A DNA stretch of 64,000 bases from Sarocladium kiliense. Lineage: Eukaryota > Ascomycota > Sordariomycetes > Hypocreales > Sarocladiaceae. Position numbers and translations under genes: made by a program. This document shows, in pieces, positions 10,849-22,291 of this stretch. The stretch is taken from positions 1,674,001 through 1,738,000 of the forward strand of contig JAUZTG010000029.1 of assembly GCA_030734395.1 (NCBI GenBank), given 5' to 3'. The notes below the pieces were generated by a model, which did no database searches, had not been told where the DNA came from, and worked only from the letters and a program-made list of their open reading frames with translations. Numbering within the stretch: the stretch's first letter is position 1; each line of letters starts with the position of its first letter.

Positions 10849-12210
10849 ATGGACAAGCAGCTCCACGACATCCTTGAGGCGCATGTCGCCCAAGGCGAAG
10901 ACACAACCAACAAACTCCTGGGTGCTGCATTTGCACTCGTCAACAAAGATGGTCGGTGGTGCCAATTCCATCCCCAAAAAGCTATACTGACCCATCCCAG
11001 GCCTGCTCTACTCTGGCAGTGCAGGCCGCGCTCGCATGGATCCCGCCTTAAGACCGTTCGGCACGGATACCTTCACTTGGATCGCCTCTGCTACAAAGCT
11101 CATCACCTCAACCTGCATCATGCATCTAGTTGAGCAAGGAAAAGCGGCTCTCGATGATGATCTCAGACCTCTTGTACCTGAGCTGGCTGCTATGCAGATC
11201 CTCCGTGGTTTCGATGGCGAAAGGCCCATTCTCGAAGAGAACACCAAACCCATTACTTTCCGGTACTTCGTCACTCACTCATACCCTACTTCTCACAATC
11301 AAGCTGATAAGTCTCAGAATTCTCCTCACACACACCCTCGGCCTCCCATACGACATCCTCGACCCCGACATCATGAAATGGTCCAAACTCAACTCCCGCA
11401 CAGACTGGGCAATGTCCTGGAACCGCAGTGGCTTCGCCACCCCCATCCGCTTCACCCCCGGCGAAGGTTGGCTCTACGGTCCCGCCCTGGACTGGGCCGG
11501 TCTCGCCCTTCAAGCCATCACAGGGGATACCCTCGGAGCCTACATGCAACGCCACGTCTTCGACCCTCTGAACATGCAAGACACAGGCTTCTGGCCTGGG
11601 AAGCTTGAGAGTAGAGGTGTGGAGGAGAGAGGCGTTGAGCCGGTGGAGAGGAAGGAGGGCGGCAAGTTGGAGGGCGTGCAGCCTTGGGAGCCGGCTGAGC
11701 ATGAGATTGAGAGCGGCGGTGCCGGTCTCTACAGCACTGCTGGAGACTACGCCAAATTCTTGCAAGGGTTCATCAGGGGTGAAGTGGTTAGCGAGACGTC
11801 GATGCAGGAGATGTTCACACCCCAGCTCAACGACGCGCAACGGACTGCCATGGAGACTATCGCATACAAGTTGGGGGAGGAAGCGCGGTTAGGATTTGCC
11901 CCGGAATTTCCAGTGGGTGCTCCCATCAACCATGGCCTGGCAGGGATCATCAACTTGGAGGATGTGGAAGGGAAACGGAGGAAGGGTAGTATCATGTGGT
12001 CGGGTATGGTGAACAGCAGATGGGTAAGTGCAACTAATATCTCACGTTCGCGCAACTTGAAGATGGACGCTGACTCTGTGACAGTGGATCGATCGTAAGA
12101 CGGGTATTGCGGCAATCTTGGTTGTGCATTTGATGCCACATGGGGACAAGGTTGTGGCCAGTCTTTATGACCAGCTGGAGCGATGTGTGTACCACGCCGT
12201 GGGAAAGTAA
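10849..12210 (+). CDS. Class C beta-lactamase-like serine hydrolase (esterase/transacylase type)
   Basis: Four exons: 10849-10951, 11001-11262, 11318-12023, 12085-12210, giving 398 residues. All three introns (49, 55 and 61 nt) keep phase and are needed, because the frame is closed without them. The nucleophile motif S-x-x-K appears as SATK in FTWIASATKLITS, about residue 70, directly after the second exon begins. A tyrosine-containing segment (GEGWLYGPALDWAGLAL) about 90 residues on corresponds to the YxN/YxS region. A late HGLAG stretch fits the usual H/K-T/S-G position. Fungal members include EstB-type esterases and LovD-like acyltransferases; few are true antibiotic-degrading enzymes. No signal peptide is present, so it is probably cytosolic. 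No polyketide synthase lies nearby, so an acyl-transfer partner is not indicated. Its 3' end is 76 nt from the convergent SET gene. Confidence 0.88.
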
Positions 12211-12286
12211 GCTACCTAGGTGCGCCAATAGGAAAGCCCACGCACAAATTGGACCTCCTGAGGAAATCTGCTCAGTTACCTGGCCT

Positions 12287-13615
12287 TCAAGCTGCTTCCA
12301 GCGTCTCATCCCCTGCAATCGACTCAAGCGTATTTTCCAAGACTTTTCGGCACTTCTCCCTATAGTCCAGTGCCAGTCTCTGATTCCGCGTCAAGTCTGC
12401 CTTCTGCTCCTCATCAACCTCCACATCCGTCTCATCTAGCCTTTCGAGCTCCTGGAGTACCTTGTGCTGAATAATTGCAATGGTCTGCTGAAGGAACACG
12501 CGATATGCCTCGGGAACCTGTCCGGAGAGAACGTTTTGAGGCGTGATGTGGCCGTCGCTGATGCTGCCGCCGGGAGCCGAAGCTGCAACGGTGCAGAAGA
12601 TGTCCCAGACCATGTCAGGCTGCACATGCTGGAAACTGCTCAGGACGGTGGCAGAGTTGAAGGACTGCTTGGAACGACCGAGTAGCGAGCTAGGGTGATG
12701 CATGGGTCGCATGGATATGAAGTATTCCTCGGAGGCTTCAGTCGTGTCTGTTCGTTTCCTCACATGTGTATAGTCATTGTGAAGGTCTTCCGTGGCGGGA
12801 ATCATGAAGCCATAGCCCAGAAGCAGCTCTGCGTTACTCTTCATACTATAATTGTTGAACACCTGTTCGCCAGGTTTATAGTCTTTATCAACATGCAGCG
12901 AGCATGTGTTACCCTCACGTACCCAGCGCGTTGAGACTGTCATATCATGATTGCCAATGTCAAAGAGTGGAAGAAGCACGGAGAAGTCATCGATCGCCAC
13001 CCCGTCGGGGAGGGCCGCGTTTGAGAGAACCAGGCTGGGGCGGAAGCTCCGACTGGAGAACATGCAGTATGACCACTGATAAAGGCTCAGACGGACATCT
13101 GCCAAGGGATGATCAACCCGGGACAGCGCCTGACGAGCATCCTTGAACTCGGCCTGAACATCGTGTCGAATCTTTTGAATGCCAACTTCGACATTGGTAC
13201 CGTCCAAAAGCTCGGCATCATCCTCTGGCCAGAAAGGAGGCAGCTCCCACGCCTCTTGATCAGAAGGCTGTGGTAAAGCCTGGATGTAGGGATACCAGAA
13301 GGAGTCCTTGCCCAGGAGGAACTGCTGAACGAGGAAAAAACGGCCAACGACGTGCGGCTTGACAGCTTTGATGAACTCGGATGGGAGAGAGTCGAGAGCG
13401 TTGAGATAGGACAATGAGAGGGTGGTTGGGATGCTGACAATGGGACCGCGCCCTGCATGCCCATCACAAGATCCATTGCTGGCAGCCACTAGGCCATCCG
13501 TAGCACTGGGTCTGACGCGGAACGAGAGGCCGGTGGTTACATCGTCGTACACCTCAATGCTGGGGTGTAGCGTGGCGCCATGTTGGAGCGCCCAGTCAAC
13601 CAGTGCAGTGCTCAT
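12287..13615 (-). CDS. SET-domain protein lysine methyltransferase (Rubisco LSMT/SETD6-like)
   Basis: Single exon, 442 residues. The SET domain is split by an inserted helical region, as in Rubisco-LSMT relatives. Its C-terminal half shows LLPLFDIGNHD at 214-224, carrying the NH motif of the S-adenosylmethionine site. The following EQVFNNYSMKSNAELLLGYGF (250-270) contains the catalytic tyrosine and pseudoknot. The region after 290 is the Rubisco-substrate-binding-like helical domain, ending in an acidic coiled segment. Fungal relatives (Rkm1-4 and similar) methylate ribosomal proteins or other non-histone targets; which target applies here cannot be read from the sequence. The gene is tail-to-tail with the beta-lactamase-like gene, so their 3' UTRs must overlap or be very short. 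Confidence 0.88.
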   Translation of the reverse strand: MSTALVDWALQHGATLHPSIEVYDDVTTGLSFRVRPSATDGLVAASNGSCDGHAGRGPIVSIPTTLSLSYLNALDSLPSEFIKAVKPHVVGRFFLVQQFLLGKDSFWYPYIQALPQPSDQEAWELPPFWPEDDAELLDGTNVEVGIQKIRHDVQAEFKDARQALSRVDHPLADVRLSLYQWSYCMFSSRSFRPSLVLSNAALPDGVAIDDFSVLLPLFDIGNHDMTVSTRWVREGNTCSLHVDKDYKPGEQVFNNYSMKSNAELLLGYGFMIPATEDLHNDYTHVRKRTDTTEASEEYFISMRPMHHPSSLLGRSKQSFNSATVLSSFQHVQPDMVWDIFCTVAASAPGGSISDGHITPQNVLSGQVPEAYRVFLQQTIAIIQHKVLQELERLDETDVEVDEEQKADLTRNQRLALDYREKCRKVLENTLESIAGDETLEAA

Positions 13616-15732
13616 GGCCGGCAGACTAAGGCCGGGGGTCTATGAGCCAGGGTCTTGGATCCTGAAGTCGAGGGACGCTTGTCGAATCAAGAGACAATTT
13701 CTTGGGCTGTGGTCAGGAAGTAGACCTCAACGCTTGTCTGGAAACCGGTGGTTCGCGGCGGGTTGTTGTCGTCCAATGAGATGCTTGTTTGCCTGGTAAT
13801 GGCGGGAGGTGAATGCGTGAGGTTTGCCGCTGTTGAGGCTTGAGCTGTCAAACTTGTTGGCAGCCCCACGTTGGATAAAATGGCTGGTGGTGATTTTGCG
13901 GCATGACTGCCCCACCTACTGACTTGGACGAGCCAGCCACCAGCCCGGAGGATCTTATGGAAAGAGAATAAATTGAGGAGCTGAGATAACAGAAAAAGAC
14001 TTGGATATATTTGGAGATTAATCTCTTCACTTCCATGAAGATTATGTGCCCTTGGAGTTGACATTCTATGGCATGGAGTGCCATTTGCACTGTCCTGAAA
14101 GGCGCATCATCTGCTACGTCTCGTCCATACGCCGTATAGCGACGGCAATACCAACTTTGGAGCGGCTTCTCTTTCGTGCCGGATCCCTAGATGGTGGTGA
14201 TACTGCACAGCAGTGTTTGATTGTCTGTATGCAAATAAGGCAAGCTTGTCGTTATTCGCCGCTTGCTCGGGTAAGATAGGGGAGGCGAATTCACAACACT
14301 GTCTCATCCGCCAAAACCGGTTCACTTCCCAAGAAATCGACACACACCTCAGAATGCGACCTAAGAAACCGCTTGAGAAATTGATCGCTAAGGATCCTCA
14401 GCATGTATCCAATGGAAATCTTGGCACGCCGCTGTAGTCGCCAGATTACGGGTCTGGCAGGATGACGGGTGCCATGGGGTTGGGCCTCGCGCACTGTGTA
14501 GGGGCAATGCGATGACCTTCGTGTCAGATTGACAGCGTCAGGTGAGCATCTGACAATGCGGAAAACATATTCGAGGGATCTCTCTAACAGTGGACTTCGT
14601 TGCCAGTTTGACCAGAACAAGATGGTGGCTTCGGATATTGGCCGGATAGGGAGGAGGTTGTGCTGGCTGAGATAGCCCTCCTAGACCCGCCTCGAGTAGA
14701 CTTTCGCGAGGATGGCTACCCCATCTTCACAAGCTATGAGGTACAACGGCAGTGTCCCGGTACAGATAGCCCATGCGCTCCAGAGCAGGAGTTCGGTCAC
14801 TCTCCGTGATGGCTCCTCGTACTGGTCCAACAGCAGGGGTCCCGATCTCGCGCCACCCCGGTTGTTGCCGCGGCAGAAGGTCGACGGATACGCTATGGGT
14901 CCAAGAGCCAAGTCCAAAGAAAGGCCGCGGACGTGTTGGCCGTGTTGGTGATGGCACTGATGATTGTGCTCGGGCACTGGTTGGGATAGAGAGAGCCGGG
15001 CCTAGTGAAAGGAACTCTACTGGCACCTGCCGGGTTGAGCATGGCGCCGCGATCTGACCTGCAGGGCATCGCAACAGGGGATAGCGCCACTGAGGACTTA
15101 TGAGCAGGTGGCGTCCGCCCCAATCGCAGCGGGAGGCGCCTCCCCCGCAATTGGCGCCCGGCCACTATCAACCACTAAACGCTCACTGCCGTTGGATTAG
15201 TGGGTGGGCAACTGATAGCAGGCCCCTTCAAGGGCTGCACAGTGCAGGTTCACAGTGCAGGTTCACAGTGCATGTGCAGCCCTGCGATGCCTCTTCGCCC
15301 CCACCATCGCACAGTCCTCCATCCTTATCCTCGCGATCTGCCATTCAACTCCCAACAGTAAAGACATCTTCTCCGCCTCCACACCTGATCCCTGCCCCGC
15401 AGCCGCGATACTCGTCCCTCTCGTCTTGTCTCGCTTCGCGTGTAGACACTAGTGGTTTCTTGGTCCTCAGTGTAACGTCTCCCGGAGCCCCCGCAAACCC
15501 TTTTTCTCGCCTTCAAACATGGTGGCCAGTGCTTCCCACTTGGCTGCTACCCACGATGCGCTGGGCCCAGAATGAAGGAGCCCTCTGGGATCTGCAGAGG
15601 CAGAGCCAAAGTATATAGGTTCCTGCGTGTCCCGCTCTCTCCACCGTAGGTTCGTTGTCTCTACCCAGTGCCTCCTTGGAGCTTTGGTTTTACTGCTTGC
15701 TTCCTTTGGTCCCAATTCTGGCAAGCTTCGTC
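13616..15732. other. Intergenic region between SET gene and OPT gene
   Basis: A 2.1 kb divergent region that holds the promoters of both neighbours. The last 350 bases before the OPT start are C/T-rich, as expected for a fungal 5' leader. Numerous short ORFs on both strands have arginine/proline-biased translations and no recognisable domain. The only structured element is a short direct repeat near 15238-15272. Confidence 0.5.
15238..15272. repeat. Short direct repeat, 13-bp unit
   Basis: The unit CACAGTGCAGGTT occurs twice in perfect tandem (15238-15250 and 15251-15263) and a third time partially (from 15264). It lies about 470 bases upstream of the OPT start codon. It could be a minor slippage product or a repeated protein-binding site; nothing here tells them apart. 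Confidence 0.6.
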
Positions 15733-18533
15733 ATGGCTGACCCGGACTCCATCAAGAAGGCCCCAATCGGCACGGAGGCTGAACTCACCTATGATGAGAA
15801 GGGCCAGCCCATCACCCCAGGCCTTTTCCCTCCGGCGGAGTGGCTTGAACGCCTCAAGGCCGAGTACTCTGGCCAGCACGATGGTGAAACCTTGCCTGCC
15901 GGTTGTGACATTGACCGCATGGCCATCTCCGTCTTGACCCTCAATGTCGATGAGTCCTCCGAGTTCCTGGAGAACATGCTCGTCTCCCAGAAGGATGACT
16001 ATACCATCGACCAAAGGATGCTCGCTCGAGTTCGTGAGCTCTTGCAAGGCAACAAAGCCTGTGATATGGAACAGGGCGAATGGGCGTACGAAATCTGCAA
16101 GCGTGCTGGCCTGTACTACAACTGGTCGCCTTACGCCGAAGTCAGGGCTGTCACTCTCCCATACGACGATGCAGATGAACCTTGCGAGAGCTTCAGAGCA
16201 TACGTCCTGGGCTACTTCTGGGTTTGCGTTTGTACTACTGTCAACACCTGTAAGTCCTTCATGACTACTTTGAGAAATCCGTCACCGTCTTAACAAGCCA
16301 CACAGTTTTTGCCCCTCGTCAGCCGGGTATCGGAATCCCAGGAAACGTCGTCCAAGTTCTCCTTGTCCCCATGGGCCGCGGCATGGCCTGGCTTCTCCCA
16401 GACTGGGGTTTCAGTTACAACGGTGTGCGCTACACCATGAACCCTGGCCCATGGACTAGCAAGGAGCAACTGTTCGCAACTATCATCTTCCAGGGCGCTT
16501 CTGGCATTGGAAACTTCACTGGTCTTCTTGTCATGCGCATGCCTGTCTTTTTCAATCAACGATGGGCCAAGTTTGGATTCAATATTCTGCTTGCTCTCGC
16601 CAACCAAGTTTATGGACTTGGCGTTGCTGGCATCCTGCGCCGTCTCACAGTCTATCCGATGCAAGCTGTATGGCCCGCTCAGCTCCCGACTCTCGCCCTA
16701 AACCGCACCCTTGTCAACCGCGATAATGCCAATGAGACTGTCAATGGCTGGCGTATCACTCGCTATACCATGTTCGTTTGGTGTGCTTTCATCTTCATGG
16801 TCTACTACTGGATCCCCAACCAGTTCTTCCAGGGCATTCGTCTGTTTAACTGGATGACCTGGCCTGCTCCAAACAACTTCAACCTCGCCGTTGTCACCGG
16901 GTCGTATGGTGGCATGGGGTTTAACCCCCTCTCGACTCTCGACCCCAACGCCTCTGGTGCCAACGTTATGGACTCTCCTTTCTTTGCTCAGCTGCAGCAA
17001 TACGTCATGCGTGTTGTCTCAGGTATCATCATCCTGATCATGTACTACAGCAACGCCATGTGGGGTGCTTTTATGCCCATCAACTCGAACCAGGCCTTTG
17101 ATAACACTCGTAACCCTTACAACATCTCAATGGTGCTCGATAACAACACCAGGATCGACATCGACAAGTACAAGGAGTACGGACCTCCTTACTACGCCAT
17201 TGCCAACCTGTTCGTGACTGGAGGCAACTTCGTGTATTACACCTTCTCCATCGTCTATGTATTTGTCAAGTTCTGGCCCCAGATCAAGAAGGCTTTCGTC
17301 GGTCTCGTCGTCAACACCTGGAAGCGCCAGAGTATCTACACCGGCTTTGATGATGGCCAGACAAGGATGATGCGCAAGTACAAAGAAGTTCCTGAGTGGT
17401 GGTACGGAATCGTCTTCACCTTTGGTTTTGTAGTTTCCATCATTGCGATGACAGCTTTCCCGACAAAAACACCCTGGTGGAGCATCTTTGGTGTCACTGG
17501 CGTCGGTATGCTTCTGACCATTCCATGGGTCATTATCGAGTCTATTGCCAATACTGGTATCCAGTTGAACGTCATTTGGCAGGTTCTGCCCGGTATCTGG
17601 TTTCCAGGAGAGCCTCTCCCGCAACTGATCCTCTTGATGTTGGGAGCAGCTTTTGAGTCGGTGAGTAGCAACTGGGCGGTTGATGAAAACGTTTAACAGC
17701 TGACACGTCTGCAGATGGCTGGCAGTTTCAGCGGCGATCTCAAGTTCGGCCACTACGCAAAGATCCCTCCCCGTGCTATTTTCCGGGGCCACGTCAGCGC
17801 TGTCATGCTGAACTGCTTCATCTACTGCGCCGTTCTCGAACTGTTGATGGTGTACGCCGGCCGCGACGATACCCTCTGCACGTGGGACAACAAGTACTTC
17901 ATGGTGTGCGCCTATGCTCACTCTGTTTGGGCCTCGACAATCCAATTCGGCGCGTTCGGCACCAACAACATGTTCAAGCTCTATCCCGCTCTTCCTTGGT
18001 GCTTCCTGCTCGGTGCCCTCCTCGGTGTTCTATGGGTTGGCAGTGAGAAGCTCCTCCCCCGTGTGCGTGAGTCTATCCGTCTCCGCATGGAACCTGAGAG
18101 ATGGGTCTCTTTCGAGCGCCGCTTCTGGAAACCAGCGGGGAGCGTGCTCGCCACTCTCAACCCTGCCATTGCACTCTCTGGCGGTTTGCAATGGGCGGGC
18201 AACAACAATCTCACCTATGCTACGCTCGGTATCTACCTCGCGTGGTTCTTCCAATACTACCTCAAGCGTCGCTATACCGCCTGGTGGGGTAAGTACTCTT
18301 ACCTCGTCTTCGCCGGTCTCACCATCGGCGTTGCCATCTCGGGTCTTATCGTCACCCTTGTATTCTCCTTCGGTGTTGGAAAGGACGTGGCCCCAATCGA
18401 CTGGTGGTGGGGCAACAAGGTGCCTCGTCAAGGTACTGACTTCCTGCTTTACAACAACGCCGCCTCGCTTAAGGAGCTGCCGGAGAAGGGCTACTTTGGT
18501 CTTGACCCTGACCAGTACCCGTTGGACTGGTAA
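15733..18533 (+). CDS. OPT-superfamily oligopeptide transporter
   Basis: Three exons: 15733-16249, 16306-17660, 17715-18533, giving 896 residues. Introns are GTAAGT...CAG and GTGAGT...CAG. The hydrophilic N-terminus (about 145 residues) precedes a long series of hydrophobic segments consistent with 12 or more membrane helices. The family hallmark NPG is present at N218 in the segment TMNPGPWTSKEQ. Other typical elements are a Gly/Pro-rich loop (FAPRQPGIGIPGNV) and a late WAGNNNLTYATLGIYLAWFF segment. Family knowledge: these plasma-membrane proton symporters import tetra- to hexapeptides or, in some clades, glutathione or metal chelates. The substrate cannot be assigned. Upstream alternative start codons would be non-ATG and are rejected. 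No partner gene is adjacent. Confidence 0.93.
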
Positions 18534-18843
18534 TTGGTTGCGTAAGGCTGTGTCGCCATTAGGCGAGATAAAGCATGGCGAGATAAGATGAATGAATGAC
18601 TGAATGAATTGAACTCAAATGAACGGATGACAGAACATACCCGGCTGCTTTTTCGGAAACCATTGTGTTGTACCAACATCGATCTCAAATTGCGTGAAGT
18701 GTACGATCATACACCCCACTTGCTAGTGGTATTGGAGCATCGCTGAAAGCCTTGTCTCTCATTGATGATTCTTGCCAACTCCTTTGATGTTCACATAGCA
18801 AGCTATACTCGTCAAGCCAAACCTGTGTACTCAAACTCCATCT
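18534..18843. other. Convergent 3' UTR region
   Basis: 310 bases between the OPT stop and the GH76 stop on the opposite strand. Contains GAATGAAT-type short repeats near 18588-18610 but no gene. Confidence 0.5.
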
Positions 18844-20862
18844 TTACTCCAACCGCATCTCCGCAATCAATGCACCCAACGCTGACGCTTGCGTCCTCCA
18901 ATCGTGCACATTACTCACCGAACCTCCCGCCCACCTCTGCCCCAACCTGTTCAAACTATCCTTATTGTTCCTCCATACCGCATCAGCCTGCCGCTTGACA
19001 TACTCCACAAACCTCTCCTCCCCAGTCTCCTCTGCCAGATCAGCCATGTACCGCATGAAGATTCCCTTGAACTGCTTCTGGTTATCGTCACACGTTCCCT
19101 CAGTGTCACAGGTCTCTGTGAGGATCCCGTCAACGGTTAGGGAAGACTCGAGGGCGGCATCGGCGAGGGTGATGGCTTGTTGGAGGGCGGAGTCGTCGCC
19201 TGTCACACGGAAGATTTCTACACCGGCGCCGATACCGAGACCTTGGTTGTAGGTCCAGACTGTGCTGTTGTTGTTCTCGCAGGAGTCGGTGAGGCCGTCG
19301 TTTACGAGGCCGTTAGCGTTGATCATGCCGGAGTTGACGTACCAGTCCCAAGCTGTCCTGGCTCGCTGGAGGTAGGTTTCGTCGTTGGGGATGAGGCGAT
19401 GAAGGTGGGCGTTGAGGTTAATGTATTGTCCGATTGTGACGGCGTTTTTGTAAGTCCTTTCGCCGTCCCACCAGATCCCACCGCCGCAGGTCGACTCATC
19501 GTAGTACTCTTCTCCGTAATCCGCGATGAGCTTCGATGCCGCGAGGTAAGTCTCGTTTCCAGTTACCTCGTACGCATCCGCCCATCCAAGTCCCCACCAA
19601 AGAGCATCATCAATAGCACGACTCAAGAAGTCCCCGAGGAGCTCATCAGTAGACTTGGTCCCTGCTGGGTAGGGAAGACGGTTGATGGTGTAGGAGCGCT
19701 CGATGAGCCAGAGGTATTGGTGATCGCCGGAGTACTTCATATATTCGGTGACGGTATGCGTGGCGACGGCGGAGTTCCACCAGCTGGAAAGCCACCAAGC
19801 AGTGTAGGTCTGAAAGTCAAACATGAGAGCGTCGGTGGCTGCAGCAGCGCGGTCGGCATTCGGACGGGCCCAGTTTGTGCAGGTGGTCGTTGAGCCTGAA
19901 CTGATTAGCACAATGATTCCTGAAAATGCTTGAAGAAGCTAGAGATTTGAGAATGTTTACCTGCTTTACCGCAGGCGCGAACAGCTCCTCCGTACATCAT
20001 GAGCCTGACATCCCGTGTGGCAACCAGCTTGGTATCAGCACGTCCTTCACCGTCTGCAACGCTGATGCGGCCGAGAGAAGTCACTTGGTCCATGATATCG
20101 GCATCCCAAGCTCGCTGGATCCAGACCTCATCGCCCGACTGTGCAGCTCGGATGGTGCCCCAAGCCATGCCCCGGGAGTCCATGTGAAGTTCAAGAGTGC
20201 GACCTGAGAGAGAAGTAGCGGGAACGGGGAAGTAGCCGGTGCTGGAGTCTGGAGCGTCTTCGCCATCGCACTGACGTTTATTAGCACGGCGCAGTCAGAC
20301 TATCAAGGGGAAGAATGCGTAAACTGACCACGTTGTCCAGCTCACAAGCCTTCTCGTATACCCAGCCAGTGCACTTCGCCGAGCCATGTCGAGCCGCGTA
20401 GCAGGCCCTCACAATACCCCTGCGATGACCACTGGTATCGGCCAGATTGTACATATCCGTCTGAGCGCTCTTTGTGCCCCTCTTCACACCTGTCTCACCA
20501 AGCTTGGTCGTCTCCGACTTCTCAGGGCTCCAGCTTCTGTCAATCCAGACACTATCGCCCGATGAGGCACCACTAATACTTGCCCAAGCCATCACATCGG
20601 CATCTGAAACGTGGAGACGAAGACGACGCCCCTTGTCATTGAGATCAGAGACGGGATTGAGGTCTTCCTGGGCTTGTGAAGATGGTCGGCCATCGCAGTG
20701 CAGAGAGCACAGATTGGGGGTGCCATCCTCACGAGCGAAGCCGAAGATGCGAGCTTGAGAGGCAACATCGGTGGGTTGGTGAAGGATTGCGCTGGTGGCT
20801 GTTGATGCTGAGGTCAGACTCGCAAAGCCAGTCAGAAGAAGGGCAAGAGCAGCTGAAGGCAT
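18844..20862 (-). CDS. Secreted GH76 alpha-1,6-mannanase with tandem N-terminal module
   Basis: Three exons: 20862-20329, 20270-19961, 19895-18844, giving 631 residues. Splice joins preserve phase, and the 65-nt second intron has a GCTAATC branch point. Residues 1-19 are a signal peptide. Two related modules follow, about 85-175 and 205-282. Each has the pattern MAW-x3-I-x2-A-x2-GD-x-VWI-x-R-x-W, then a Cys-containing VRAC end. The catalytic GH76 alpha/alpha-barrel covers about 283-631, with the adjacent aspartates D377-D378 in SRAIDDALWW that serve as nucleophile and acid/base. GH76 enzymes (Dfg5/Dcw1, Aman6) act on alpha-1,6-mannan chains. This protein has no GPI tail or C-terminal hydrophobic segment, so it should be released. 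The target could be fungal wall mannan or environmental mannan. The module function is unknown to me. Confidence 0.9.
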
Positions 20863-22291
20863 CGTGACTTGAGTTGCTTCAGGGGCATGGGAGGGCTGCC
20901 GTATACTGAACAGAAGTGGCTATGCCATCTCACTGCCAGGCATGGATCGGGCTCTTATACATCGCCTGTATTCTCTCAATCTGGCCAGTTAATCATCTAG
21001 GAAACCATCACAGGTGCATCGCAGCGTAACGTATCCTGCAGCTCGCTGATCCTCATCATCATTACCTATAAGCGGTAAGGTCCCAGCCATTGCTCGGCCT
21101 TATTTGTACATTACGGAGTAGCATTCACGGTTCTTGCCATCTCAGATTCCCCACAGAGGGACTGTGAGACGAATAGGACCTCTGTGTTGTATAAAGCCCC
21201 TCGGTGACGTTCCGATTACCCCAGACTGTAAGTCGTGGGGATACGGTGCTTACGGTGCGGGGAAGCACTGGCGTATATGCAGCTTGTTGAAGCTTCCTAG
21301 TTGAGATGGGCAGTGCTGAGAACAAAAGTGATGGAAACAAGTGATGGGAACAGATCACATTCTTTATAGTGTACTTGGGCGGATCATTGTGTTTGCGCGG
21401 CGTGAGGGTTTTGGGTGGCTGCGTTCTCGCCCATGGTCTTGGTGACCGACCTTCACCGTATGCCTACTATCGCATCTGAGGTTACGTCCTATTGGGCATA
21501 TTTGTATTTCATTAACTCTATAGTACGGACACATGTCATCTATCTATCTTGAACGAGCTTATTCCAGTATTAGTTCGAGTCGCCGCCAGCCGAACAACTC
21601 GCGTTCTCTGAATCCTATCTACTTCCACAGCATACACTGCTTGGACGTCAGTACCTTAACAGGTCGTCATATTTGTTCGGGAGATTGCGAGGTGAGGCAA
21701 AGAAAGATTCGGTTCCACGTGAGTGCCTGGTTGTCGCTTGGGGCGAGAAGTAAGGCGAGAATCGATGCTTACATCCCATTGTTGGTATATGTAACAGCCT
21801 TACCTACGATGAGGTCAAGTCCGACGTCGCGATGGAGTAGGTGATTAACGAGCAGGTTAGCAGCTTTTGTGTACAGGTCGTTCAACATTACCTCTTGCGA
21901 TCATGAGGTCTGGTGACACATTATCTCTTTGTTTATCTACCCCTACATCCTGACCATGACTCGGTGCTCAAATGCCTACCACGAACCTCTCCCTTCTCAA
22001 ACCTTGACCGCACTCTACAGCGTCGGTGATCCTGAAAGCTACCTAGGTAATTGAAGCGTACCATGTTCCCCATGAACAGATTCAGGCCTGTCGCAGCCAC
22101 GAATTGGCAAGCCACAAAGTGCAACATTTCAAGCGTCGCCATTGGTCGGAGGCCGCACAGCCTGCTCAGCCTGCACTCGCCTTGAGGCAGATAAAGCGGC
22201 AAGGAGGGGTTGTGCTGAGACTTCTTTACGCCTCATCTTCCGGCGTGCCCGAGACCTCTCATAGACGATGCTGTGAACCTTCGTTGGGAAG
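20863..22291. other. Divergent intergenic region
   Basis: Promoter region for the GH76 gene and the two-TM orphan gene. Translations of the ORFs here show no domain, Cys pattern or splice logic. No repeats of note. Confidence 0.5.
20954..20959 (-). promoter_or_regulatory. Probable TATA element of GH76 gene
   Basis: Read on the minus strand this is TATAAG within GATGTATAAGAGCC, 92 nt upstream of the GH76 start codon. Position and sequence are suitable for a core promoter. There is no experimental support. Confidence 0.45.

Noticed and set aside
16290..17945. Long minus-strand open frames opposite the OPT gene
   Set aside because: They mirror the codon pattern of the OPT exons, have no domain, and the plus strand gives a complete transporter.
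19177..19893. 238-codon plus-strand ORF opposite the GH76 catalytic exon
   Set aside because: Antisense shadow; the minus strand encodes a recognisable GH76 barrel with catalytic Asp-Asp.
19896..19920. Alternative GH76 acceptor at 19920 adding eight residues
   Set aside because: In frame, but it would make a 41-nt intron without a branch point; the 65-nt version includes GCTAATC before the acceptor.
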